Shown: piece by piece, positions 51,430-63,063 of the stretch
How positions within the stretch are numbered: the stretch's first letter is position 1
How the letters are laid out: the number at the start of each line of letters is the position of its first letter
NCBI GenBank assembly: GCA_025449115.1
Contig: JAHLKC010000055.1
Span: 167,933 to 231,932, forward strand
Length of the DNA: 64,000 nt
Direction of reading: 5' to 3'
Origin: Chytridium lagenaria
Lineage: Eukaryota; Chytridiomycota; Chytridiomycetes; Chytridiales; Chytridiaceae
The notes under the pieces: generated by a model
Databases searched by the model: none
What the model was told of the DNA's origin: nothing
Seen by the model: the letters and a program-made list of their open reading frames with translations, nothing else
Made by a program: the position numbers and the translations under genes

Positions 51430-52326
51430 AAAACGACATCGTTGCGCCAGAATCTCACTCGCCTTATTCTCTGGAACTTCCGATAAAATCCTGTCAAAGT
51501 ACTCTAGAGCCAGCTTAATGTTTGTTTCCTGACGGATAGAGGTGCATGCCATCTAGTTGGTGGTTACAATATAGTGAGTGATCTTCTTTTCGCGTATTCT
51601 GTCGTCCAGTAATTCTACATCTGCAAGAATTTCAAAGAGGCACTGCGACTTTGTTTTGGTCTTTTCAGATCACCTCATCAACCATTCGAATCATTCCCTT
51701 TCCCGTTGAGCGCGAAGAATTCCAGATGCATATGCTCTGAAATAATGATGTTTGCCGATATGTATTCAGACGTATTATGTTTCCGCTCATCGAATCTTAA
51801 AGGCTCACATTATGAATAATTCTAAAATGATGCCCTAAACCTGAGCATACTTGAATGCCATCTCGGCCAGTAGAATAAGTCCAGAGCCGATCGACAGTCA
51901 GTATATATATAGTATTCCTTTTAATGGCGTTCTTCAAAAGTTTTGTCAGTGTCGATACTAGTCCTTCAACATCCTCCTTAATAATTGCAATACTTCGATG
52001 GCCGATAGCAGTACTTTGTAAGCTTCCACCAACCTTTCCTAAGTCTATCGAAGAAGTTTGGTCATCAAGCATATAGGCTTGGTTGCCGAGTTTAAAGCAC
52101 GCGCGCGCTTCATCATTGAGAATTATGTCTTCATTAAGCTTTGTAACGTAAGAAGATCTGGTATCGGATGCTCATGAGTCTTTACGATAACAGGTCGATT
52201 ATTGATCGAGTCAAACGCCCTCCAAACGTTGCTTTGATCCACTGCATTGGCTTCCATTTCTTCAACTTTTGGATGATGGGTGGCTTTGGTGGCCCCTGCC
52301 GGCCGAAACCTAGGGATCCTCTTCAT
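51430..52326 (-). pseudogene. Internally deleted, decayed paralogue of the kinase-cyclase gene
   Basis: The 5' end reads VWRAFDSINNRPVIVKTHEH, matching VWRAWDVGHRKPVIVKCSQS of the adjacent intact gene. About 600 bp further, the same strand reads IRMVDEVI then a stop, LFEILADVELLDDRIREKKI and IKLALEYFDRILSEVPENKA then LAQRCRFF, matching the C-terminal RMVDEVILKGQSK, EIREKKLRVL, IELALSRFEWVLSEIPED and AERCRNFL of the intact gene. Everything between the kinase N-lobe and the extreme C-terminus (about 6 kb in the neighbour) is missing apart from a segment near 51800-52070 that I cannot place. In-frame stops and frame changes confirm decay. Confidence 0.75.
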
Positions 52327-52618
52327 CGTCGGGTAAAACTGAATTCATTGCTTTCTCAGATCTCCTCAAGGCACTCTCAGTCCGCATCGACAGATCGCTT
52401 CTCATTTTGAAGGTTCCGTTCCTTTAATTTAGTTCTTCATGACGTTCATTGTAAGAGGAATTGCTCAGATTCTTACAAGATTACTTTATCATACTCTCTA
52501 ATACGAATATCAATTCTTGCAATAAGTATCCCGGGCCCTATCGAACATCCCCGCAAATCCTAATCTCTCTCCTCAAGTCCGGTAGATCATTAGAGAAGAA
52601 AACAGTATTCGTGAATAA

Positions 52619-53313
52619 TCAAAAGAGTTTATTGAAACATGGCCTCATCGGAGCCAAAGAGTTGAAAACATGAAAGGACGAGGGGCGAGGCTCAAATTTA
52701 GTGGGGATGGGCCAGTCGTTACAGGCGCCGTCAACCCAAGTCTCATAGAGGTCAGGGCGCTCGAGCCACGCCTCCCTCTGATAGCAGAGGTTAGAAAAGG
52801 TCCTTCCGCCAGAGCAAACGGTGCGCTCTTCAGCCTTGGTGCAGTCTTCCTTGGGAGGGGGAATGGGCCAGTCGTTGCAAGCTCCGTCAACCCAAGTCAT
52901 GTAAAGATCCGGGAAGATCTTTCTTTGCTGCTCCAAAGCACAAAAGTTGTAAAAGGTCCTTCCTCCAGAGCAAATGGTGCGCTCGCCAAAGTTGATGCAG
53001 TCGGGGTTGGGCTTGCAGACTCCCTTGTTGAGTACAGCTCCTTTCAGCTCGGGACGAGTGGTGGAGGCCAAGTCAAAGGAACATTTGCTCTTGAAGTCGT
53101 AAACCTAAAGGAATGGAGTTTCAGTTGAATGTTATGATGTATAATATATTTGTAGAACGGAAGTAGGAGAGTTGCAAAACTTACACCAGCGGCGCAAACG
53201 GGAGCGTTGTCGGAACCCTTGCAAGGGTTGGAACTCGCTCCAGGGAAAGGAACAGCGAGGACGGACGTGGCCGAAAGAAGGGCGGCGGCAGCGATCACGG
53301 TGTATGAGACCAT
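52619..53313 (-). CDS. Secreted Kazal-like cysteine-rich protein, three domains
   Basis: ATG at 53313 begins a signal peptide (MVSYTVIAAAALLSATSVLA). Exon 1 ends APVCAAG; after a short intron exon 2 begins VYDFKSKCSFDLAS. Domain 1 (PC...APVC...SKC...GVC) has Kazal-like spacing. Domains 2 and 3 are close copies: GERTICSGGRTFYNFCALEQ with PDLYMTWVDGACNDWPIP, and EERTVCSGGRTFSNLCYQRE with PDLYETWVDGACNDWPIP. The family includes protease inhibitors and other extracellular modules; no target is inferred. The last residues KLF and the stop at 52619-52621 end a short unstructured tail. Two exons, no frame break. Confidence 0.8.
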
Positions 53314-53389
53314 TTTACGATGTAGGTGAAGAAGTGATGTAGTATTGTGAGAAGAGGTACCGTCTTTGAAGAAAAGGCCTTTGAGGCTC

Positions 53390-53397
53390 TATTTATA
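53390..53397 (-). promoter_or_regulatory. TATA box of the Kazal-like gene
   Basis: TATAAATA on the minus strand, about 77 bp upstream of the ATG at 53313, with the same core as the element before the secreted protein at the left edge. Confidence 0.5.
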
Positions 53398-54107
53398 CTA
53401 CTGGGCAGCCGGTAGATGGAATTAGATATATATGACGGATTCTTCGCTTTTTTTTCTCTTTATTATTCCTTTACGGCATGCGCCCAAACCCCAAAGTAAA
53501 AACCCCGAAGGAACTTTTTAATAAAAGAGATTAAAGAGACGTGGAAGAAACCACGACGATAAAATGAAACGAAGCCTTTGTGAGCACTGCCACCCCCGCA
53601 TCCCTATGAGCGTATGCAGTGCGAGACAGATAGCGTATATTATTCAGCACATAACCAACCTCCTTCATTTGGACCCTTTTCCACGAGCGGGTCGCGTCTC
53701 GGACTATGAGAAGTCGCGTCTAAAAAGACAAAGTGACACATTTTATAGCAAAGAGGGGCTTTTTTCCATCCTTCCACGCGAACCCTAAATTAAATGAACG
53801 TGAAAATGCGCAACAATGAATTCATACCCTATCGGACCTTACGCGGCTAAAGTAGTGCACGAACGACCCCTCTGAATCTCGTTACTCTTTTTTTTTTTGT
53901 TGTCGGAAGCACAGGCACCGTCTCCTCGAAAATTAAATTAAAAAAGACAATAAAATTGCTAAAAAAGATATGCCTTATTATATTTAAAATAAAGGGTATG
54001 CAAATGTAGCATCGGGTGTTTATTATTAATAATTAGGTGATGGATAATAATATTCCTCCGATAAAGAAATAAAATGAAAACTACAGTTGTAATAACCCTC
54101 AAAACAT
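53398..54107. other. AT-rich intergenic spacer, no gene seen
   Basis: Contains homopolymer T and A runs. Short open frames have no motif. Confidence 0.45.
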
Positions 54108-57100
54108 TTACACAATACCCCCATGACCCCATTTCTGCATCACTGACAAAGCGTCTGCATCGCCAACAACCAACGCACTATCTACCATAGCCTTCAAGCC
54201 CTCCAAATATCCCATTTCACAAGCAACTAAAACCGCTCGATACTCCGCCACCCTCAAACTCATCCTTGGACTTGACAGAAGGGCTCTGACAAGATGAATT
54301 TGCCGTCTCTCCAAACATTTACACAAAGCTTCATTGTCATTCATCGTAGGATCAAGCGTCACATTCGCTAGAATCTCCTTCAGAACATCAAGATGACCAG
54401 CATCACATGCCGCAGCAACAACGTCAACACGTTCACCGATAAAAAGATCCAGGCGAGGGTGTTTTAAAAGCATTTTGACCACGGCAAGGTCACCACCGCG
54501 AACAGCGTCTCGTAACGCGCGGTTATTATCAAAGCTAGGATTAACCCTGGCATCTTTAAGTAATAACCGCACCACTCTGAGGCGCCTCCAAAAAAGCGCC
54601 GCAAAAAGCACCTCATGGTTACGGGCTGCCGGGTTGACCTGAGGATGCACAAGTAGCATTTCTAAAATACGAACGTTGGCCAGCTCTTCATCGTCTAGAT
54701 CCACGTTTTTGACTAGACCATTTATGTGAGTCAGAGACGAGTGTCCCCAAACTCGCTCGAAGCTTTTCGGACGGCTTCGTTATCTCTCGCCGACGGGTCA
54801 ACCCGAGGATCCGCCAAAAGAAGGCGAACAACGCCCACATGCCGATGACCACATGCTTTGCGGATGGCTTGATTATCATTAGATGTAGGGTCAACCCGTG
54901 GGTCCTTCAGAAGCCTTTCCACGATATCAGTTAGACCGTGGCTTGCAGCTCTACGAATGGCTTGATTGTCGCATGCCGAGGGATCAACACGAGGATCATT
55001 CAAAAGCGCGTGTAGTGCCGCAAAACCATTATCCCGGCCACGAGCACAAGCTATACCCAGAGCCTCGTTGTCACGTACAGTGGATCTACCCTTGGGTCAG
55101 CAATTAGGACAGCAAACGCCTCCTCAATCCTGCTGTCCCCGTCATAAATTATCTTTTCATGATTGACAGCGCCGTCAGAAGAAATGGCAGGGCTGACCCA
55201 TCCACATGCATTCCCAAAAGCTTCATGTTCACAAGCTGCAGGATCAACCTTCGGATGAGCAAGAAGAAACCTCACAGCCTCACCCATCCCAGATGTAGCA
55301 GCCCTCCGGATAGCTTCATTTTGCCTTATGGAAGGATCCACTCTAGGATCACTTAAAAGCAGACGGACGGTTTCAGAACTCCCCGAGGTGCATGCATTTC
55401 GAAGAGCTTCTTGATCATAGGCGGATGGATTGACCATTGGATGTTGAAGCAAAGCCTTGACAGCTTCCGACATTCCACGTCGCGAGGCTTCACGGATAGC
55501 CTTATTATCTCTGCAAGAAGGATCAACACGAGGGTCTGCCAGCAATGCGAGGACGGTTGGAGAGTTGCCAGAACGACATGCATTAAGAATAGCTTCGTTC
55601 TGACATGCTTTTGGATCTGTCCTTCCATCTTTTAAAAGCAATGAAACCACCTCAAGGCGACCATGGCGTGACGCCAACCTTAGCGCCTCGTGATTTAAAA
55701 CGGCTGGGTCGGCGTCTGGTCTCTTCAAAAGAGTAGCTGCAATATCAGTAAGACCTCCTTTGCAAGCCAGTCTCAATCCCAAGTTGGAGTCACCAAAAGG
55801 ATCAACACCTGGTTGACTCAGTATCAAAGAAAGTATTTCCTGGTAGTTCCTTTCACTTGCCAATATAAGGACCTGTGACTTCTCGCCCATTAGGTCCACC
55901 CTTGAGTCCCGCAATAGAGTCCGAATCAAGTCCAAAGCATGACTTTCTTGCGGTGAGTTTCGTAAAATATATGAGATCCAACCATTGATGGGCATGTCAC
56001 TCATCTTCTCACTCACTCTTAACGTATCATCAGAAGACATCAGGATTTTCTGAAGAACTTTTACAGCAATAACGGACGATTTAAAGCTTCCAGTTAGAGC
56101 CTGAATGGAGCATTCAGGTCGGAACCTCTGATGGCTAATCAATACCTCGGCACACGGCACAGAGGTGCATCTGGCAAGTGCGAGATTTCGATGTTTCGAC
56201 GGATCCAAATCCGACACGTGTGCCACGATCGTCTTCACTGCCTCTTCGTGCCCAAGCTCACACGCCGCAATTAGCGCGGCATCGGTGCCCCGTGAGTTCT
56301 GAAGCCTCCCATCAAGTATCAACATTTCTAGAAGCCTTGCATGCCCACCCTGAGCCGCAGCGACAATGGCGAAGTAATTTTCAGAGATAAAGGGGTCAAA
56401 TCTCTCATCATAAAGAAGAAGCTTGACTAGCTCAATTTGCCCAGTTGAAACCGCCATCTCAAAAATTCGACGGCTGGAGCGTTGCGGGTCCGACCGTGAA
56501 TCCGCGAGGAGAAGCCGGATTGATTCTAAGCATCCACGCTTTACAGCCTGTTCCAAGGCGCAAGCTTCGCCCGCAAAGTAGTCGAAGCGAGGATGAGCGA
56601 GAAGACTCTGAGAGACATGGAGGTGGCCGTTTGTGGTAGCATTAATAAAGGCAACGTTTTCGTGCAGCGAAGGATTTAGATTTAGTCGTCGGTCATTCAG
56701 CAACATGTACATTATCTTTATATTCCCAACGGCACAAGCGGTCTTTAGGCATTCTTCAGCCTCATCCGTGATTATCATGCCTTCAGCCATCAAAGTATGA
56801 AATTCCCCAACCATCTCAATTGATACGAGAAGTAACGGTAGACCTTTACTCATTCCAAATATCCACTTTAAGTCCGAAGTTTGCAGCATAGAGACGGCAT
56901 CTCTCACAAACTTTCTCCACGACTTTACAACACCACACCAGTCAAGCTCAGATCGCCAAAGCGACCCCAATGATCGGCATGATATCTCAGTACACATTTT
57001 TAAATATGCACCAAGATAGTGTGGTCCAATCCGAGCCCATTCCAAATCTTTCATACGGGATCGTGGTACTGTGGCCTTTAGTTGTCGGGAAGCAAAGGAT

Positions 57101-57249
57101 ACACTGTCGAAAACCCACATCCTTTGACAATCCTTCGACAAATACTTGAGCCGAGAACTGTCATATGGATGCAAGTGCAATGCGATCTCTGTGACGACAT
57201 CAACGGGGAGTGATGCGAGCACTAAGATTTCTGTTTTGACGTCAACCAT
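54108..57249 (-). CDS. F-box plus ankyrin-repeat protein, long (two frame slips)
   Basis: Probable SCF adaptor or protein-binding scaffold. ATG at 57249; residues 14-46 read LPVDVVTEIALHLHPYD then RLKYLSKDCQRMW, an F-box-like start. The rest is about 25 ankyrin-type repeats with the consensus LLLxDPRVDPSxxDNEAIR and AxxxGxxEVVRL, most regular between about 56000 and 54750. The gene is intronless. The frame slips at about 55081-55086 (DP then TVRDNEALGIA) and near 54738-54750 (ASSEFGD to NGLVKNVDLDDEEL); both continue the same repeat register, so one protein of roughly 1,040 residues is likely. Stop at 54108-54110. It starts only 22 bp after the stop of the upstream paralogue. Confidence 0.8.
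54750..56000 (-). repeat. Regular ankyrin-repeat coding tract
   Basis: At least a dozen units of 33-34 codons whose most constant words are DPRVDPS, DNEAIR and LLLxDP. DNA-level similarity between units is also visible (for example the ggatcaacacgaggatc-type word recurring), indicating expansion by unit duplication. Confidence 0.75.
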
Positions 57250-57271
57250 TTTTCATCAATAAATTGTCAGA

Positions 57272-58726
57272 TCAAACCTGATTATTCTGCAGCAAGTCAG
57301 CCAGCTTAAAAAACTCGCGTTCCTTGGCGACCCTCAACGCCTCGCAATCTCCAATCGCCGCATCAACACGTCTGTCTTCAAGAAGCACCCTAGCAAGATC
57401 CTCCGCAAGTTCATCGTTGGTGGCATTTTGGGCAACGTGCACCATCCATTCCGAAATGGGGTCATAGCAGGCAGACATAACCATGTCCTGATCCCCAGAT
57501 TCCAAAACATGCCGAAGGACCCTTGCGGCTACTTCGCTGCTAATGAACTCAGAGCAAAGTGTTGGGAGCAGCTTCCCATGCTGAAAATTGAGGTAGAGCC
57601 GCGGGTCGGCGAGTAAAAGACTTGCCACGTCGACGCGAGAGCATTTTCTAAGGGCATCGTTCCGTATCCGGGAAGGATTTGTTTTGGGGTGTGCTAAGAG
57701 TGCTTTTACGACGTCAATATGGCCATGATGGCATGCGGATTGGAGAGCCTTAGTGACTCCTGGATTCACTCTTGAATCAGCCAGCAAGATTTGAACAAGG
57801 CCAATGTGTCCGATGGCAGAAGCAAACTCTATTGCTCGATTTCTTTCTAGCGAAGGATCTATTCGCGGGTCAGACAGGAGGGTATAGGCTATTTCGAAAT
57901 GCCCATATAGTATTGCCATAGCCACAACGGATACTGTAAAACTGCATGGGTTGATGCGTTTCTCAGAGAGAAGCAATCGGACGAATGCATCGTTATCATA
58001 CGACATGGCTTGTTCCATCAAAAACTCTCCTCGATCACTCAAGTCCATCCTCCAATCTTGCATCAATATTTGTACGAGATCTAGATGTCCCTCCGAACCA
58101 GCATTCACTACGGCTCGGTTAATTATTTCAGAAACTTCTTCGTCCTGGAGTCTTGGGTCTTGAAGGATCATCCTCACATTCTCTGTTTGTCCAGCAAAGC
58201 TTGCACTCAACACCCATCGCTTCATATGGTTACCAGAAAAAGGACTGCCGGCATGTTGGAAACATGGTGCAAAGAATCCTTCAAGCTTGATGCAAGCTAA
58301 TAGTTCCATTGCTCCGTCTATTTCTGGGATCCGTTCCAGTTGGCCGACATCACGAAGAATTTGGAGTGCACTGGTTGTAAAATCGTGATGATAAAGCTCA
58401 ATGTGACCTCCAACATCTTTGCAAAAACCAGGTAAAGTCTCTTCCGAAACCTGGGAGCATAGAAGCAGATGAGCCGCAAAGTAGAATGGCCCGAGATTAA
58501 TCCAGTCCAAGTGTTTGACATCCGCAAGCCCTCTGACGCCGACAGATGGACAGTCTGTATAAGCATGGCGTAAGTTTGCGTGGGCAAAGACGAAGGACCC
58601 TCCAAAGTTGCAGGCTCTTCTATGTCGGCGTGAGAGCATCATGAGCCTCCGAACCTCGTAAGGATGCAGGAAGGTCGCTGCATGAGCCGTAATCTCGAAT
58701 GGCAACGCAGCAAGCAAGTCTAGCAT
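57272..58726 (-). CDS. F-box plus ankyrin-repeat protein, shorter paralogue
   Basis: Intronless, 484 codons, no frame break. ATG at 58726: MLDLLAALPFEITAHAATFL then HPYEVRRLMMLSRRHRRAC, an F-box-like N-terminus parallel to the downstream gene (HPYDSSRLKYLSKDCQRM). A shared linker follows (DVKHLDWINLGPFYFAAHL against MKDLEWARIGPHYLGAYL). Ankyrin repeats run from about residue 165: MILQDPRLQDEEV, LLLSEKRINPCS, LLSDPRIDPSLERNRAIE, ILLADSRVNPG, LLAHPKTNPSRIRND and a final LLEDRRVDAAIGDCEALR. It and the downstream gene form a tandem pair with a 22-bp gap. The partner bound by the repeats cannot be inferred. Confidence 0.82.
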   Translation of the reverse strand: MLDLLAALPFEITAHAATFLHPYEVRRLMMLSRRHRRACNFGGSFVFAHANLRHAYTDCPSVGVRGLADVKHLDWINLGPFYFAAHLLLCSQVSEETLPGFCKDVGGHIELYHHDFTTSALQILRDVGQLERIPEIDGAMELLACIKLEGFFAPCFQHAGSPFSGNHMKRWVLSASFAGQTENVRMILQDPRLQDEEVSEIINRAVVNAGSEGHLDLVQILMQDWRMDLSDRGEFLMEQAMSYDNDAFVRLLLSEKRINPCSFTVSVVAMAILYGHFEIAYTLLSDPRIDPSLERNRAIEFASAIGHIGLVQILLADSRVNPGVTKALQSACHHGHIDVVKALLAHPKTNPSRIRNDALRKCSRVDVASLLLADPRLYLNFQHGKLLPTLCSEFISSEVAARVLRHVLESGDQDMVMSACYDPISEWMVHVAQNATNDELAEDLARVLLEDRRVDAAIGDCEALRVAKEREFFKLADLLQNNQV

Positions 58727-58979
58727 TATCGGCTGATTTTCTCAGGTCATCCAATTTGGAAAACATGCTGCTTGTATCGACGGGTTCTACGGTGTCAAAA
58801 GAAAATGCGCATTTATGTGCTGGATATGACGGTAGAAGGAGGGCGACTCGCGTAGCTTCGTTAAGCAATAGTAAAACGTAACTGTTAAGCCACAACATAT
58901 TGGTCGGGCCGGCTCCCAACAAAGCGTAATTTACAAATAAATAAATAAAAAAAGCCTGATAAGTCATTGTGCGTTATAT

Positions 58980-61663
58980 TCAAGAATTACTTTGAATCTC
59001 GACTGTTGGGATCGGAATGCTTTGAACTTCAACGGTCGGAATTCCCACCAAGTTTGACGTAGAGTCATTCCTTGATGGTTTAGATACTGTTCGCTCGAGC
59101 TTCCACTCGATGAGTCCACGCGCAGTCAGTATACTCCATTCCTGGCCAGCATAAATAATTAAAAGTCCTCGCTCTACATCCGCAAAATGAATACTCCGCC
59201 TTGAAGAATGCAGTGAACCGTTCGACGCATAAGACGGGGCAGTTTCAGATTTGAAATATCTGTTGGAGAGCACACGCATTTCGAATAGGGGGAGTTTTTC
59301 GTCGACTTCGAACACAGAAAGAATGCCTAATATATCGTTGGTTAAAACCGTTTTCTATTTTTTCCCTACCTTCGTCGCTATAAGTAAACAATAATTGAAC
59401 GTCATCGAGATCCAAAAAGGTTCCCTTCAAAATAGATTGAGACCTTTTAAGGAGAGTGTTTTTCGAGTATTCTCGAAATGATTCACTTTCATCCACGAAC
59501 TGGACGAGTATTGGTTGAGCGTTCAAAAATCCATTTTCAAATTTATGAGTCCGCAACGTCCCATCTGAGCAGCCTATTAAAATGCCGGGCAAGTGTGTCT
59601 TTTGGCTAACAAACGCGTCCACATAGGTAATCTAAAGAAATATTACATTAACTTAAAACAGAAACATACGGATATTGGGTTTATGGAAGCTTTTTCGTGA
59701 ACACCAATAACCGGTTGCTCTATTACGGGTTGATACTGATTTAAAAGCTCAAGGCTTAAAGCCTATAGAATAAATTTAAAAATGCTTCTTATGTATCAAT
59801 AAAATGCAAAACAATCATGGAGTCTTGTAATGAGAGGTACCTCTAGCCCGAAAGATATAAAAACGTCCTTTTGGGGTGCTATCTTTTCCACTTGCTTTGG
59901 AGTACCGGTGCTTGGACTAGCAAGCGACGCGGTCCTCCCTCTTGCATAATGACTATCGTCATCCTTCGATTTGAATCAAATTTCCCCGACAAGCGATGCT
60001 GCCCATACTCTAAGCACACGACAACACCTCCTTTTAAGGCTACGAGAAGCTGTCTACGATACCTATCAGCGCACATTGCGGTAATTCCAACATCTTTTTA
60101 CCCGCAAAAGTTAAAGAATGACACTGCAAAAGCTTATACCTAAAATGCCTGGCACGACTTTTAAGAACGAAGGATCCACAACTTCAGGCTTCCCCTGGGG
60201 TACCGTTCGATTTTGTCGATCCTTTCCAGTCAATTTTAGATAATCTATCTTGCATTGCCAGACGTCCTCCAAATCCGCCGTATAGGCCGCGACATTGAGG
60301 TCAGTACCTGTAAAGGAAACAATGGTTGCGACAACGTTGTCAAATTCGACAACACAGAGGTGTCGAATTGGCAGGACTGATAACTTTCGGCGGTTTGCTA
60401 TGAGATGAGATACTGTTCTAAAAATGACATTAGCATAGTGGGAGATAGCAGTAATGGCAAACTGAAAGTCCATCTCCGTTTCGCGTAAAGTGAATTTCGA
60501 GGACGCATGCATCTCCTGATTCAAATCCTACAAAAAAGCCGTGAATGACAGAAAGTTCTGATGGCTTTGTTTCCGATTCTCTAAAATCTTCCAAGCTTCC
60601 ACCTTATTAAGAGGTAACAATCGATCATAAAGACTGGCATTTATAGAAAAGAATAAAATACTAACGCAAATGCTGGCTTGATGTCGGACTTAACTCTGAC
60701 CTTCCATGACAGCGTATAAGTTGGGAGTCCCTGCCATCCCACTTGCAGCATCCATATCTGTCGGAATTAGTCTGACCTGGGACTATTGTTTTCCTCAAAG
60801 ATCTTTGTTATAATTCCCAAAGGTCCTAGCTCGAGGTTGATCATAGAAATAATTCGAGCATCATCGTAGTCTCTTGCACATTCCCATATTTCTACGCAAA
60901 GTTAATTTTTTTAATACTTGGGGATTAGGTTACCGATCGTTCCTTTGGATGAAAAGACAGCAAAGGAGAAACCTTCATCAAGCATTTCGACATGCCGAAC
61001 ATCGCCAAAGAACGAGTAGAAGTTCCTTCTGAATTTAGGACCGGCTAATATGATCAGCAAAAGCTCACTCATGTAATGGATACCCGCAGTAAGCGCTTGT
61101 TTATGCCGAAAGCTCTCTCGAGTTTCCTCAATCTTTTGCTTCAAAAGTTTTGCCTCTTCCAAATCCCGTTGAGCCTAATTTCATATCGTATTTTAGTATA
61201 AATATTAATATGTAAGCAGATAAAGCCAGTAAAAGGTACCTTGAGGTCTGCTGCCTTGGTCTTGTTGATCTCAAGCCGAGAAAGCTCTCCCCTTGCCTTA
61301 GAGATCAAATCTTCTGGAGAGTCGGATTCCCCAGAAAGTCCTCCAAGGGCCGAACCATCTGAAAGGAACACCGACTGCGGCTGATGCTGAAGTCTCTTGA
61401 TGTGGAGGTTCTCCTTGAAGTTTCTTTCAAGCGACTGCAAACGTTGTAAACCACCGTCAGTTTTGGGTCAGCTGAATTGTCAGGCTCCTTACCCCCAGGA
61501 CAGACTTGAGTGATTCAATCCTAGCTGACATGTCCCCGGAAGCTTCGGCGGCGGCAGCGGCAGCACCAGCAGCATTCGCCTTATTCGCTTTAGGCGCATC
61601 CTCGGCAGCCTTTGAAGCTCTTGAAGCAATGTTGTCCACATCAACAGTCCTATGTCTTGTCAT
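58980..61663 (-). CDS. Coiled-coil plus beta-propeller-like protein, family not recognised
   Basis: ATG at 61663 opens MTRHRTVDVDNIASRASKAA and an Ala-rich stretch (KANAAGAAAAAAEASG). Two coiled segments follow: LQSLERNFKENLHIKRLQ with ELSRLEINKTKAADLK, and DLEEAKLLKQKIEETRESFR. After that the protein is beta-strand rich: HYMSELLLIILAGPKFRRN, FFGDVRHVEMLDEGFSFAVF, LLVALKGGVVVCLEYGQHRL, LPGILIGCSDGTLRTHKFEN, LFTYSDEGILSVFEVDEKLP and LLIIYAGQEWSILTARGLIE, which look like irregular WD-type blades. The C-terminus repeats PTVEVQSIPIPTVEIQS before the stop at 58980-58982. About eight introns. It starts 29 bp after the stop of the upstream GTPase gene. I could not match it to a named family; ciliary or trafficking WD proteins are candidates only by shape. 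Confidence 0.65.
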
Positions 61664-61692
61664 GTTTACGTTTATTGACTCCGAATTTATTT

Positions 61693-63063
61693 TCAACGGA
61701 CAAGCATTGATGGCCGCCACCCCACCCCCAGCGTCTTTGGCGCCATCACTCGAAACCTGCTAGGTGCAAGGCATTTCGCGAAATGGACCCACCCCAGTGC
61801 GGCTAGCGTGATTTCGAAAGGCACAATATCCTTTGTATTGGGCGTCAGATGGTGGTATTTAAAGACCTCCTCAAGTGCTGGAAACGCTTTTGCGCGGTCC
61901 ACACCCACAGGGGGAAACAAAAACTGGTTTCCACGCCCAAGATGTCGCTCGTGAAATTGGGGTGCATTTTGAGTTTGGCATTCGTGGAGAGGGAGTTTTC
62001 GGCTGCAGTAAACATCCAAAGAAGCTGTTTCCATTCCGCTAAGATAGTCCAGCCGTGCAATACCACCCAAAAAAAGACTCTTCCCCGGAACCATCGATAT
62101 TCGTTGCGGTTTCAATTCCTTGTCCATCAAAACAAGCTTCGTCTCGGTATCCGATAGGAGTGAGAATGCTTGTTTCTGATTTGGAATCCCCGGTGCATCC
62201 ACAATTACTGATTTTGAATCTGAGACTGGGAAAGGTCAGAAAAAAAAAATGGAAGGAACTGCCTTACTTTCGTTATAGTCGAATATTGTTTTGAACCGTG
62301 ACATAGGAAATGAAATGGTAGACACCGTTGTTCCAGGCAAATGCGAGACCGTTGATGCATAGTCATCCCCAATCAAGCGCAAAAGTGCTTTAATGAGTTT
62401 TGATTTCCCAACATTCGGTCGTCCAATAAAGTTCACATTAGATCCAGGTTGACGTATACGCTTGATAGATTCCGTCAATTCAATAATTCCATCTCCGGTC
62501 TTTGCGCTCGTAAAGATGATATCCTGCCATGCGGGAAATCCGTTCCTTTCCGTTTCACTCTTTATCCACTTTTCCAAGCTCTTTGTCGAAAACTTCTTCG
62601 GAAGAACATCGACCTTGTTTACAGCAAGAATGCAGGCTTTATCGCCAACATATCTTGCGACATTATCAAAAAGAGACCAAGGGAGATCGGCTGCATCCGC
62701 CACCAGGACAATAACGGAATCAGAGCTTAGCCGAATTCTGTTGTAAACAGCCTCGTAATCGATATTATCTTTAACAGTGACTTCACCATAGTTTTGAAGA
62801 CGATGACATCGTTGGCATACGATTCCTCCAGTTTTACTGGATCGGTCTTTTTGAATCGCTTTCCGAAGTTCGCTTGGAGTTATTCCACCTGAAATGCTCT
62901 CATCGGGAATGTTGGGTATCAATGCGTGCACAGACGGTGGCCTTTTAGTAGACCCGTAGTTTGGCGGGATGTATCCAGACCTGTCTGGGCTGTGAGTCTG
63001 AAAGATGGACCCACAACCTTTAGGACATCTTAAAAGTAAATAAGAGCTCATCAATAAAACCAT
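61693..63063 (-). CDS. NOA1: Circularly permuted GTPase, YqeH/NOA1 family
   Basis: Family members assemble the small ribosomal subunit, in eukaryotes usually in mitochondria. The N-terminal treble-clef zinc site is [10 protein letters not shown] ... GYIPPNYG ... [13 protein letters not shown]. The permuted G motifs follow in the expected order G4-G5-G1-G2-G3: [45 protein letters not shown] and, after an intron at about 62250, VDAPGIPNQ. The C-terminal domain includes [29 protein letters not shown] and [10 protein letters not shown]. Stop at 61693-61695. The start (63063, or MSSYLLL at 63051) leaves almost no room for a mitochondrial presequence before the zinc site; a missing 5' exon is possible although NOT3 begins 160 bp away on the other strand. 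Confidence 0.88.
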
